NCBI GenBank assembly: GCA_964493205.1
Contig: CAZBMJ010000016.1
Coordinates: 1 to 47,645, forward strand
DNA length: 47,645 nt
Source of the DNA: CAZBMJ01 sp964493205
Lineage (GTDB): Bacteria > Myxococcota > UBA727 > JABDBI01
Direction of reading: 5' to 3'
Below, in pieces: positions 25,329 through 35,200 of this stretch; positions within the stretch are counted from its first letter, which is position 1; each line of letters opens with the position of its first letter. The position numbers and the translations under genes were made by a program. The notes beneath the pieces were generated by a model. That model was not told the origin of the DNA. It did no database searches and worked only from the letters and a program-made list of their open reading frames with translations.

Positions 25329-25397
25329 TGCTTTTACAACGTCTTTATCCAAAAGAAGGCTCTTAATCAAAAGAGTGATAAAGCAAGGAGCAAAAAA

Positions 25398-26015
25398 ATG
25401 GCACGTTATAGAGGCCCACGTTTAAAAATTATTCGTCGCTTAGGAACACCTCTTCCAGGCTTAATGAAAACAGAAGCTGACTTAAGAAGACCTTATCCAC
25501 CCGGACAACATGGTCCTACTCGTAGAGCAAAACTATCAGATTATGCTGTTAGACTAAGAGAAAAACAAAAATTGCGCTTTCATTATTGTCTAAGCGAAAA
25601 ACAATTAAGAAGTACTGTAGCAAAAGCTTCCTCTATTAAGGGCAACCCTGGAACAAACTTATTAGAAAAACTAGAAACTAGACTTGATAACGTAGTTTTT
25701 AGAGCTGGTTTTGCGCCAAGTATGCCTGCTGCTAGACAAATGACTAACCATGGTCACATTGCTGTAAATGGTAAACGTGTAGATATTGCATCTTATCAGC
25801 TAAAAATTGGTGATGTGGTAAGCCCCTACTCCAAAACTAAAATGCTTGAACAAATTAAGCTAAATCGTAAAGATCCTAGCAATTTATCCCTGCCAAGCTT
25901 TTTGCAAATGGATGAATCAGATGTCTGCGCAAAAATTATTATGAAGCCTGCCCGTGAAGATGTGCCTCTTCAAGTGGAAGAGCAATTCATTATTGAATAC
26001 TACTCAGCGCTTTAA
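25398..26015 (+). CDS. rpsD: Small ribosomal subunit protein S4
   Basis: A 205-residue S4 protein starting MARYRGPRLKIIRRLG, followed by LRRPYPPGQHG and the S4 RNA-binding domain LETRLDNVVFRAGFAPS...NHGHIAVNGKRVD (about residues 95-155). It lacks the N-terminal zinc-binding cysteines found in some S4 proteins. S4 nucleates assembly of the 16S 5' domain. The gene stands alone, away from rpsK, rpsM, rpoA and rplQ, and its own terminator follows. A strong GGAG ribosome site is present. Confidence 0.97.
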   Translation: MARYRGPRLKIIRRLGTPLPGLMKTEADLRRPYPPGQHGPTRRAKLSDYAVRLREKQKLRFHYCLSEKQLRSTVAKASSIKGNPGTNLLEKLETRLDNVVFRAGFAPSMPAARQMTNHGHIAVNGKRVDIASYQLKIGDVVSPYSKTKMLEQIKLNRKDPSNLSLPSFLQMDESDVCAKIIMKPAREDVPLQVEEQFIIEYYSAL

Positions 26016-26035
26016 TAATAAATAATAAATATTTT

Positions 26036-26069
26036 AAAAGGGTTTTCTTTTACAGAAAGCCCTTTTTTT
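26036..26069 (+). terminator. Terminator after rpsD
   Basis: AAAAGGGTTTTCT and AGAAAGCCCTTTT form a 13-base stem with one G-T wobble, followed by a T run. Confidence 0.9.
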
Positions 26070-26263
26070 ATAGCTCCAAAGCTTAAAGGATAGTGAACCC
26101 AAGTATGCAGCAATGATACTTATGAAAGGCTAAAATATATGATTTTATTGTAGAAATATTTATATTATTTAATTGCATTAAATTTTTATGAAAGCTATTT
26201 ACAATCTTTTTTAATAAAAGTAATGTAAGAGCATTATTATTAATTTTTATATAGGTCTATTAA

Positions 26264-27970
26264 ATGAAAAATAATTGTATACTTACTATATTCTTTTTAT
26301 TGGGTTTTTCAGTGAATGCTTCAGATTATCTTACCATCGATAAACAGATGCGAGAAATGAATAATGCCTTTAGAGGTATAACCCATAAAGGTGTTTCAGA
26401 AAAAATATTTCATAATTTAAATGATACCATTAACTTTTTGTTAACTACTCAAAAAATTGTTGATGAATACCTGCGTAATAAACCAGCTTTATTTAGATTT
26501 ATTTGGTTTTCAAAAGATAATGGAAAGCTTGAATTTCCTTTAGTTGCTTTTCCAAGTGATCTTTTGGATGTTATGCAAGGGAGCGCGACGATGATAGCAG
26601 TTCAGGGTTGTTTGGATCGTATCTTGCTTTATAAAAATTCTCTATTTCCTGGAGGTACTCAAAATAGTTTTGACTATAATTCTATTAATATAATAAAAAA
26701 CTATGTCTGCTCTTTTATTGAGATCCTTGAAAAAGCAGTTAGTGATCTAAGTTGGAGAGATTCTGTATTGCAGCAACATCCACATGAAGATCAAGAAGTA
26801 GTCTTTTTGCAAAATACGGTAATTAATTTTTATCCTTTATTGTTGAATTTTCTAAAGGAGCTTGATGAAAGTTTATTCTTTTTTCTATTAAATGTTGATA
26901 AAAATAATAAATTTAAAAGAGATCCAAAATTTGTAAATAAATTGGCTACTAATGAGAAATTTGATAATAAGCTTATTAATGATTTTAAAAATCTCATTGC
27001 TCAACAATTATATTTTTCTATGAAACAAAAGTTATCCAATGATGACCTTATTAAAAAAATTACAGAAGAACCTTTCTATGCTTCTTTATTTGATGAAAAT
27101 TTTGAGGCCTATAATAAAAATGATTTAAATAAAGAGTTTTTAAAAATTGAGGAGTTTATCAAAGAGTGGCAACATGAAAGAATTAATTTTAAACTAGAAG
27201 GAAAATTATTTAACAATTTAGATGTAGTAAATATTATTAAACAAGAGATCCGTATAAATGATATTAAGAATTTGCCAGCATTAATGAAGGATATTGGTAG
27301 TTATATAGAAATGTTATCATGCTTAGAAAACACAAAAGAAAATGAAGTTCTTATTAAGAAACTTGCAATACCAATTAAGAATATAAAGAATGATTTAAGT
27401 AAAATATTATCATTAAGAGAAGCAAAAGAAGAAATAAAAGAAGAAGCAAAAGAAGAAATAAAAGAAGAAATAAAAGAAGAAGCAAAAGAAGAAATAAAAG
27501 AAGAAGCAAAAGAAGAAATAAAAGAAGAGAATAATGATTATACTGTTTTTGACTATGAATATTTTCAACAAGAGCATGCTTATCATCAACAACGTAAAAA
27601 CCAAGCTCATATACAAAATATTGAAGTACCAGCAGTTCTTTCAGATTATGAAATCGAATTATTTAATTTTATACAGAACAATATCTATAACTGCAAAAAT
27701 AAACAAACTTGGAATCAATTAGTGAAAGGATTATCTGATTTGGGTTTTAAGGGTAAGGCAAATACTTTTGGTAATGGCAGTACATGGGTATTTTCTGTGA
27801 ATAAGAAAAATAAATTATTTTTTAAAGATCAAAAATATAAAAATGCTACCTTCAATGTGCATAAATTTTCTGGCAATGGAGCTATTCACCCTCAATATTT
27901 GAAGTTTTTTCAAAGTGGCTTAGCAAATGTTTTTGGTTTAAGTAAAGATTATGTAGAAAGTCTACAATAA
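26264..27970 (+). CDS. Secreted protein with C-terminal HicA-like domain
   Basis: A 568-residue protein with a signal peptide (MKNNCILTIFFLLGFSVNAS). Residues about 20-385 are a large helical region with no family I recognise. Residues about 386-425 are a Lys/Glu repeat (KEEIKEEAKEEIKEE). The last 100 residues resemble the HicA fold: WNQLVKGLSDLGFKGKANTF, then GNGSTWVFSV, then FNVHKFSGNGAIHPQYLKFFQSGL. The catalytic His of HicA normally follows a G-S; here it reads G-S-T, so RNase activity is doubtful. A toxin-like domain behind a signal peptide is unusual and could be a delivered effector or only a shared fold. Rated as a sure gene with an unsure domain. Confidence 0.7.
   Translation: MKNNCILTIFFLLGFSVNASDYLTIDKQMREMNNAFRGITHKGVSEKIFHNLNDTINFLLTTQKIVDEYLRNKPALFRFIWFSKDNGKLEFPLVAFPSDLLDVMQGSATMIAVQGCLDRILLYKNSLFPGGTQNSFDYNSINIIKNYVCSFIEILEKAVSDLSWRDSVLQQHPHEDQEVVFLQNTVINFYPLLLNFLKELDESLFFFLLNVDKNNKFKRDPKFVNKLATNEKFDNKLINDFKNLIAQQLYFSMKQKLSNDDLIKKITEEPFYASLFDENFEAYNKNDLNKEFLKIEEFIKEWQHERINFKLEGKLFNNLDVVNIIKQEIRINDIKNLPALMKDIGSYIEMLSCLENTKENEVLIKKLAIPIKNIKNDLSKILSLREAKEEIKEEAKEEIKEEIKEEAKEEIKEEAKEEIKEENNDYTVFDYEYFQQEHAYHQQRKNQAHIQNIEVPAVLSDYEIELFNFIQNNIYNCKNKQTWNQLVKGLSDLGFKGKANTFGNGSTWVFSVNKKNKLFFKDQKYKNATFNVHKFSGNGAIHPQYLKFFQSGLANVFGLSKDYVESLQ
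27420..27531 (+). repeat. 24-bp in-frame repeats encoding Lys/Glu stretch
   Basis: Alternating 12-base words GAAGAAATAAAA and GAAGAAGCAAAA build a low-complexity tract inside the secreted-protein gene. All periods are multiples of three, so length changes would keep the frame. Confidence 0.85.
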
Positions 27971-28024
27971 TCTTGTTAACTTGAGGTTTTAGATATTATT
28001 TTAAGTTAAAGATTAATTTTTAAG

Positions 28025-28052
28025 AGGGTTTCTTTTCTAGAAGCCCTTTTTT
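28025..28052 (+). terminator. Terminator after the HicA-like gene
   Basis: AGGGTTTCT and AGAAGCCCT pair (one wobble) around a short T-rich loop, followed by TTTTTT. Confidence 0.8.
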
Positions 28053-28089
28053 ATTTTTATGGTTATGCCAGATTTATAGCGGAGGCTTT

Positions 28090-28731
28090 ATGTTTAATTA
28101 TTTAGAAATATTTTCTCACATGAGCTTAGTGGCCTTACTAGTCATGTTTATACTTTTAGCTTTTTCCGTTATAAGCTGGGCTATTATTTTATCAAAATGG
28201 CAAAGTATAAAAAATATGCTCGTTTCAAATGCCAGTTTTATTGATTTATTTTGGCAAACCAAAGATTTAAGTTCTTTAGTAAATACCAATACCATAAGCC
28301 CTAGCTTAGAAGTCTTTAAAGATGGTGTGCTTGAATACGAACGACAAAAGAATAAATCTGAAAATAAGCAAGAAGCTTTTTTAGTCATTGAAAGAGCGTT
28401 GGTTCGTTCTGCCAGAAAGCAAATAAAAAAAGCTGATTCAAAACTATCTTTTTTAGCTACTATAGGATCTGTATCACCCTTTATTGGTTTATTTGGAACT
28501 GTTGTAGGAATTATGTCTTCATTTAATCAAATTGGGCAAGCAGGAAATGCTAATTTAGCCACAGTAGCTCCTGGTATTGCGGAAGCATTATTAGCCACTG
28601 CCATAGGTCTATTCGCAGCGATCCCTGCAGTTATGGCGTATAATATTTTTCAAACGCGCTTAAAAACACTTAAGGCTGACCTAGATAATTTTTGTTTGGA
28701 TTTATTAGCCGTACTAAAATCTCAAAAATGA
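28090..28731 (+). CDS. MotA/TolQ/ExbB-family proton channel protein
   Basis: A 213-residue inner-membrane protein with three helices: LVALLVMFILLAFSVISWAIIL near the N-terminus, FLATIGSVSPFIGLFGTVVGIM near residue 120-140, and APGIAEALLATAIGLFAAIPAVMAYNIF near residue 160-190. The GLFGTVxGI and EAL-x-x-T-A-x-G-L-x-x-A-I-P motifs are diagnostic. These channels use the proton gradient to drive TonB or Tol systems. The usual partner exbD/tolR does not follow; instead a DsbD-alpha-like lipoprotein gene starts seven bases later. GGAGG precedes the start. Confidence 0.92.
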   Translation: MFNYLEIFSHMSLVALLVMFILLAFSVISWAIILSKWQSIKNMLVSNASFIDLFWQTKDLSSLVNTNTISPSLEVFKDGVLEYERQKNKSENKQEAFLVIERALVRSARKQIKKADSKLSFLATIGSVSPFIGLFGTVVGIMSSFNQIGQAGNANLATVAPGIAEALLATAIGLFAAIPAVMAYNIFQTRLKTLKADLDNFCLDLLAVLKSQK

Positions 28732-28738
28732 GTAAAAC

Positions 28739-29173
28739 ATGCGTCACTTTTTTATATATTTGTTATTAAGTTTTTTATCTTCTTGTACAAAAAACTCTTC
28801 AATTACTACATCGCAAGATCTAGAAAAGCTTTATTCTGTGAATCATAGTTATAATAAAGACAGCCAAGTTTTATCTATTCATATTAAACTTGGCAAAGGT
28901 ATACACGCCTATGCACCAGGTGAGGCTATTGGCAAAGCGGTCAAACTTGAAGTTTTAGAACAAAATGGTTGGCAAAAAATAGGCGATGCTAGCATACCTG
29001 CTGGTAAAACCAAAAAAATAGGTGATATAAATAGCATAATTATCGAAAATGATTTTATGGTTACACAAGCCTTAAAACCTGGCAATAATCCAACCACTGC
29101 CAAATTTTATTTGCAAGTATGCAGTAATGATACCTGTGGAATGCCTAAAGTATATGATTTTATTGTAAAATAA
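28739..29173 (+). CDS. DsbD N-terminal-domain-like lipoprotein
   Basis: A 144-residue lipoprotein; the signal ends LLSFLSSC (Cys16). The mature part resembles DsbD-alpha: LSIHIKLGKGIHAYAPGE matches the V-x-I-x-x-G-x-H-x-Y-x-P-G stretch, and LQVCSNDTCGMPKVYDF has two cysteines five apart, like the C-x5-C of DsbD-alpha. In E. coli that pair passes electrons from DsbD to periplasmic partners. A free-standing, membrane-anchored alpha domain without the DsbD beta channel is unusual. It is likely co-transcribed with the ExbB-like gene. Confidence 0.65.
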   Translation: MRHFFIYLLLSFLSSCTKNSSITTSQDLEKLYSVNHSYNKDSQVLSIHIKLGKGIHAYAPGEAIGKAVKLEVLEQNGWQKIGDASIPAGKTKKIGDINSIIIENDFMVTQALKPGNNPTTAKFYLQVCSNDTCGMPKVYDFIVK

Positions 29174-29443
29174 TTTATATGTAGTTTTGTTAAATGAATT
29201 ATATGCTTACTATTTATAATGAAGAAATTATTGATGAAGACCAGAAAAAGCCTTATCCAACACAAATTGCTGATTTTACTTAAGGTTCGTTGATGCTTGC
29301 ATTGGTTCAATATTGAACAGATATCTTCGCACTTTTTAAGAATAAATAATTATATAAAAGAAAGTCTAAAAAATCAGCTTTGAAATAGTTTTTAAATGCA
29401 ATGGGTTTTTTAAATAGTCAATAAAGAGCCCAGGAACGAGCTG

Positions 29444-29993
29444 ATGCCAAAATATAGTTTGCTATTTTTAAGTTTCATTTTTAGCTGCTCGGCTATAAGA
29501 GCATTAGAATTTATCAGATTAGAGCAATCAGATTCATATTGGGTAAGCACAGCTAATTTTAGTGATGAAGATTTGATTGCTGCTGCCTCTTATTGGGGAT
29601 TGTTAAAAATATGGGATCAGGATGGACATAAGATCCAATCGTTAAATTTTAAAAGTGATTATATTCCTTCGGCTAGTTTTAGTAATGCTGATGACAGCAA
29701 AAATATATGACGTCGATCAATCACTTAAGCTTACTCTTGCCGGTCATACAGCAAAAGTATTGGCAACAATAAACACCAGTAATGGCCAAAATATACTCAC
29801 AGCCTCTGCCGATAAAACTATTAAAGTATGGGATGCAAACAGTGGAGATTTGCTGGATACCCTAGAGTGGTCCATTGATAATAAAGAGATCTATGGACAT
29901 GTTATGTTTAATAAAAACGCATCAAAAATCCTTACAGGTGCCAACGATGGTGAAATTAAAATTTGGTTTTTACCAATAAATTATTGTAAATAG
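29444..29993 (+). pseudogene. WD40-repeat protein, frameshifted
   Basis: Two overlapping frames (29444-29710 and the frame entering near 29680 and ending 29993) together encode a secreted WD40-type protein. The first starts MPKYSLLFLSFIFSCSAIRA and has a LLKIWDQDG repeat; it ends in a stop soon after SASFSNADD. The second carries TAKIYDVDQSLKLTLAGHT, TASADKTIKVWDANSG and GANDGEIKIW. The joint lies in one WD repeat that also lacks about ten residues, so a small frame-breaking deletion is likely. The product would be too short for a full propeller in any case. Confidence 0.7.
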
Positions 29994-31589
29994 CTATTTT
30001 TTATTATTTTTATGCAAAATTTGTTGCAATAGCTTTTCGCCATGGCCGGGGCCTAGGATTTTAACTACTTGTTCATCATAATTAAAGCTTTCAAAGCTTG
30101 GTATATGGGGAACATGGTGGCACTCTCGACAAGTTTCTTCTGGAACATTACGTTTTATAAGTGCTTTATTGCCGCTTTGTGCGTGTAGGCTTCCCGCTCC
30201 ATGGCAACTTTCACATTGAACATCTTTTCTAAAGTCGACTTCGTTGGTTTTACAATAACCACCAGGCTGCATAAAACCAATACTGTGACAGCCAATACAT
30301 GACCTATCAGTATCTTTATGAATATCGCTTAGAGTTTTCCAAGCTTTAGAATGGCCGATTTCACGCTTTATTGTATTACCTTGTTCATCTTTGCCATCAA
30401 CCATAAATTTGGCTTTTTGCCATACATCAAAAGCTGCTTGGTGACAAGCCTTACAAGTTTGTGCTCCTACATAGGTGGCCTGATTATTTTTAACTTCTGG
30501 ACAAGTAATATTCTCTTCACATTTTTTTACTAAGCTTGGAACACTTTTTTCATAATTTTCTAGCGCTTTAGCAATGCTTGGCAAAGGCTCAACTTTTTTA
30601 GTAATAGCAATAGATTCAAAAGAAATACTCGCTTCTGATAGAGGTGAAAGATTTTGTTTATTAATTGCCAACAATTCACTCTTAGCTGCTTTTAGGCGCG
30701 TAAGCAAAAAATCTTTATTATTAGAAGTACTAAGTTGCTCTTCTAAGCCTTTAATACGAGCTTGTAATAATTCTTTATTTTGAGTTTGTTCCATAGCACT
30801 ATTATCGAATATAAATTTACCATTTTTTTTATTTTTAAAATTTTGCAGCGTAAGTACAGTAAAATATTGCCCTTGTCTGCCGCAAGATACAATAACTGGG
30901 GCATTATTGCTTAGTTTAGTAGGCGTCATGCTGGACATATCAATTGATTCGGCCTGAATAATAATATCTATTTTGTCATTTGAACCAAAAGTATTTTTAG
31001 TTTCTGCTAAACTTAAGTCGCTTATAAGTATTATTACATCATTAGGTTGTTTGATAATTTTATCTAAATTGTCCTGCGTAGTTAGGAAATATATTTTAAT
31101 ATTATTAAAAGTTATAACTTTATTATTATTTAGTAATTCTATATGATTATTTTTTAAATAACTAAGATAATGATTCTGGCCTCTGGCAGTATCAAATTTT
31201 CTCATGAAAGTAAATTTTAAATCAAGGCTTTTAAGGCTTTGGAGTAAAAAATCTGTTTTGGCATTATCTGTGCACAGATCAGCATCGTTTCGCGTGGGGC
31301 TATCAAAAAATAGATTTCCTGTGTCTATTAATAAGGGCTTTTTTTTGCTTACTAAGGCAATATCTTCAAAAATTCTAGCAAATCTATCAATTCCGCCCAA
31401 AGGATCGCTGGTACAGCCACACGGGGCTATGTAGCCTTCTATATTTGAGGTAAAAACAATATTTATGGCATCAGAAGCTTGATTTTTAAAAGAGCTTAAA
31501 TAGTCAATAGCATCTAAGTTACGTTTTTTGGTGCAAGAACTGGATAATAAAATAATTATTACCATAACTAATATATTTTTTATGCTCAT
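29994..31589 (-). CDS. Lipoprotein fusion: 5'-nucleotidase-like domain plus tetraheme cytochrome c
   Basis: A 531-residue lipoprotein (signal ending LLSSSC, Cys19). Residues about 42-260 resemble the metallophosphoesterase domain of 5'-nucleotidases, but the D-x-H metal motif reads SNIEG and is followed by PCGCTSDPLGGIDRFARI, so it may not bind metals normally. Residues about 370-520 are a cytochrome c554-like domain with four CxxCH heme motifs: Cys379, Cys431, Cys459 and Cys487. It would act on the periplasmic face or outer membrane in electron transfer. Such fusions are known in delta-proteobacterial-type genomes. It starts ten bases after the zinc-ribbon gene. Confidence 0.88.
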   Translation of the reverse strand: MSIKNILVMVIIILLSSSCTKKRNLDAIDYLSSFKNQASDAINIVFTSNIEGYIAPCGCTSDPLGGIDRFARIFEDIALVSKKKPLLIDTGNLFFDSPTRNDADLCTDNAKTDFLLQSLKSLDLKFTFMRKFDTARGQNHYLSYLKNNHIELLNNNKVITFNNIKIYFLTTQDNLDKIIKQPNDVIILISDLSLAETKNTFGSNDKIDIIIQAESIDMSSMTPTKLSNNAPVIVSCGRQGQYFTVLTLQNFKNKKNGKFIFDNSAMEQTQNKELLQARIKGLEEQLSTSNNKDFLLTRLKAAKSELLAINKQNLSPLSEASISFESIAITKKVEPLPSIAKALENYEKSVPSLVKKCEENITCPEVKNNQATYVGAQTCKACHQAAFDVWQKAKFMVDGKDEQGNTIKREIGHSKAWKTLSDIHKDTDRSCIGCHSIGFMQPGGYCKTNEVDFRKDVQCESCHGAGSLHAQSGNKALIKRNVPEETCRECHHVPHIPSFESFNYDEQVVKILGPGHGEKLLQQILHKNNKK

Positions 31590-31598
31590 AAATAAAAC

Positions 31599-32231
31599 CT
31601 ATTCGTCTAAAAAGTCCCCAAGAAGATGGGCTGCCATACATAAATCAAGTTTATCATCTTGAGCACCAATAAATGATTGATAGCCGCAGTATATACAAGA
31701 GTAACGATCTTCTTTACCATAAGATCTGGCTAAGACTAGTCCAAGGCTTCGGCATTTGGGACAAATTCCTCGGTTGCCATTTTTAACTACCGGACCTCCA
31801 GCTACAGAACTGTCCTTGGCGCTTGTATTATTATTCTGTTTTTTATCTTTAAAATAAGCATTTTCATAGGAATTAATTTTTTCTGTCAATCTATTTTTAT
31901 TATTAGGAAGTTGTTGGTCATTATTATTGTTTTTATCTTTTTTATAATCTTGAAATCTGCTAGAGTTTAGACCTTGTTTTATTTGCATTCTAAATGGGAG
32001 AATTAATTTTTGTAAATCTTTCTTTTCTAAAGTGTTATTTGTTTTCCAAGTTTGTAGTAAGTTTGTTAAAAGTGTGTCTCGTGCGGTAAAGCTTTCTTCA
32101 TGGATAGAGGTTTTTGATTGTATACGAAAAGTATTTAAAAGTCTTTTTAATGAGGTTTCACCTTCTTGGCTAAAGGAATTGTTAGTGATGTTAGATAAAG
32201 CTTGTAATAATTTTTCACGTGCTGTGGCCAT
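31599..32231 (-). CDS. Zinc-ribbon protein of unknown function
   Basis: A 210-residue, soluble protein. Residues 1-100 contain two similar stretches (REKLLQALSNI...SLKRLLNTFRIQ and RDTLLTNLLQT...DLQKLILPFRMQ), suggesting an internal duplication. A low-complexity Asn/Lys linker follows. The C-terminus has CPKC and CIYCG separated by 18 residues, a classic zinc ribbon (about 155-185), and a LDLCMAAHLLGDFL helix. I do not recognise the family. It precedes the multiheme lipoprotein gene by ten bases and is divergent from tamB. Confidence 0.75.
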   Translation of the reverse strand: MATAREKLLQALSNITNNSFSQEGETSLKRLLNTFRIQSKTSIHEESFTARDTLLTNLLQTWKTNNTLEKKDLQKLILPFRMQIKQGLNSSRFQDYKKDKNNNNDQQLPNNKNRLTEKINSYENAYFKDKKQNNNTSAKDSSVAGGPVVKNGNRGICPKCRSLGLVLARSYGKEDRYSCIYCGYQSFIGAQDDKLDLCMAAHLLGDFLDE

Positions 32232-32283
32232 TTCTTATGCCTTATGATACTTTTTACTTAAACCAAATAAATTGTAAACTTAT

Positions 32284-35200
32284 ATGCGATTACTAGCAAG
32301 AAGGCAGCAAAATAGATTATTTTTCAGACCAATAGGTCTATGCTTAGCTTTTTATTTTTTTAGTCAAATTTTATATGCTTCATCTTTTTATGATAAGTTA
32401 TCTTCTTTATTTTCTTTTAACATGCCCTTAAATATACTTGAATTAGTAAATAAAAATATTCCAGGAAAAATGTCAGCAAAAAGTATTGAATATATTTTGC
32501 CTAATAAAATAAAAATACAAGATTTAGAAGTAATTAAAGATGAAAAAGAAGTGGTTTTGGCTGGAAAATATGTTGAATTATCAATATCTTTATCTTCTTT
32601 ACTTACTAGAAATATAATAATTAAAGAAGCGTTAGTAGATGGTTTATTTTTTAATTATAATATTATTAAATCTAGACACAACGTTATTGATGTCTTTAGT
32701 GATGATAGCCCAAGCCAAAAAAGTGCAACAAAAAGCATCAGAGTTACCATAGAAAATATTTTAGTAAAAAATGGTTTGTTTGAAATGCACCATGACGCAG
32801 GGGTTAACATTACGGCGCAAAATATAAATGCCAAAGGTAATTTTTGGGTGGAAAACGGCCCCTTTGGTGTTAATATCAGTGAAGTAACTATTGATAATGG
32901 TGCTATACTGGCCGCAGGTCTTGAATTGCCTATTAAAAAATTATTAGTTAATGACTTATTTATTAGCGATGAAAAAGTTTTTGCTAAAAATTTAACAGGT
33001 TTTTATGAAGATTCTTTAATCAGTGCTTTTGGAACAGTATTTGTTGCTGAAGATCGTTATGACATTAAGGCTAAGCTTAATCGAAATGCTAATACATGGC
33101 CCATAGGCTTAAAAGGCTTATTTTTTGAGCCTCCAAAATTTTTAGCTGATATTACCATGTCGGGTAAGCTTGAATACCCAAATATTAAAGCGTCTATTAT
33201 TACCCAAGATACGGTTATTAAATCAGTAAAAATTAATAAAGCGAATATTCTAGCAGAAATTTCTAGAGAATTTGTCAAAGTTACACAATCAAGCATTAGC
33301 ATAGGCAAAAATGGACTAGTCAGCGCTTTAGGTAAGGTTGATTTTAATTCACAAACTTATAATTTTGAAGCCTTAGCATCAAATATTTTAAGCAAAGAAA
33401 TAACAGAATTTTTAAACTTAAAAATAGATACGCAAGGGATATTATCCAGCAAAGTGCAAATTTTAGGAGATTATAAATCAGCTCAAAAATTAAATTTAGT
33501 TTTAGACGGCAACATTAAAAATGGCATAATAAATACTGTTAATTTGAACGATAAAACTAATTTTAATATAAATTTAAATTATGATTTTTTAAATACAATA
33601 AAGTTTGCTAAGTCTTATTTGATAGACAATACTGGATCTAAACTAAATTTTTTTGGTGTTGTTAATACTGAAAATAATAAATCAGATATTAATTTTAATA
33701 TTTCTGTACCAACTCTTAATAAAAATGATATAAAAATTTCTAATTTAAAATCTGCAGGGCAACTAATTTATAATAATAAAAATTTGTTTATTAAGTCTGA
33801 TTTAAATATAAAAAATATTGATTATAAAAATTTAAAAATTACTAATATTTTTAGTGTTTTTAATTTAGAAAAAAATAATGCTTATTTTTCTAATATTAAT
33901 GCCAAATTAAACTTAGGGGATCTTAAGGGTAATATTTTTATTGATGATATCTTTAATAAAAAAATTATTAAAAGTGATATAAAACTAACAGATTTTGATT
34001 TATCAAGTTTAACTAATAAAATTTTTGAAGGGGTAGGCAGTGCTACGTTATTATTAAGTGGGAGCTCTGATGAACCACTAGTGGCGATTGATTTTGAAAC
34101 ACCTAATTTTAAATGGCAAAGTATAGACTTTGGTATGACTTCTTTTAGTGCACAATGTTCTAGTGTTGATTGCTTAGTAGACAATTTTTATTCTTACAGT
34201 TTTTTAGGCCTTATTGAAAGTAAAAAAATTAGTTTAAATTTTAAACAGAACTCTTTTGATGGAGTCTTGTTAGTTAATGGCTTAAATTTAAATAGCTTAA
34301 CTCATAGTTTATATAAAGATATTTTTGGAGTTATCGATGGCCACATCGTACTCAACGGTAACCTAAAAAATCCCCGTATAAAAGGCTATTTAATAGCACA
34401 AGATGTAAGTTTTTTAAATGTTAAGTTAGGTAGTGGACCTCTTAGTTTGTTGATAGAGAATCAAGAATTAGAGAAAAGTTCGAAAAACGACATTGTTGTA
34501 TCACTATCTTCTAGGCTTAAAAATAACTCTTTTCTTAGTGACATAAGAGCTTCATATGCCTATGAGCAAAAAACAATTAATATTGATGCCAACCTAGATA
34601 AAATTTTATTAAGCTCTTTTAAAATTAATAATAATTGGCCATTATTAAATGGCGAATTATCCATGTCTTTTCTCATGAAAGGCCATATTAATAAGCCTGT
34701 AATAACTACTAAAATATCTTTAGCTGAAATTTGGCTAGGTAGCGAAAATATTAATCAACCAAAAAAGTTATTTGGTCCAGTATTATTATCAGCAAGTGTT
34801 AAGGATTCTAAGCTTGATTTAACTTCATGTGCTTCTTTTTCTTTTAATACAAAAGATGGCTACTGTTCTGAAAAAATGGATTTTAACCTAGCAGCTAAGG
34901 GCGATTTTGGGCTGGATGAATTTTTAATTAATGTTCAGTCAAGTTTTTTTCACCCAAGTTTAGAAGATATTTTTCCTTATTTAAAGAAAGAATTGATTAG
35001 TTTGTCCTTATTTGGTGATTTTAAAGGCCAGTTTAGTAAAAAGAAAAATCATGATTTAGCCTATACTACAACTTTAAGTATAAAAGAACTAAGCAGCAGT
35101 ATGCCAAGCTTTCCCAAGATTAAGCTTTTATCGCCCACTGATATTTTAATAAATAATGCTTATATCTCTCTGCCTAAAGAAGCCAAAGTAATGTTTTCTC

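Noticed and set aside
27420..27531. Possible CRISPR-like array
   Set aside because: The units are contiguous low-complexity codon repeats with no spacers.
29194..29283. Small open frame of 29 codons after the DsbD-alpha-like gene
   Set aside because: No ribosome site or recognisable family; too short to support.
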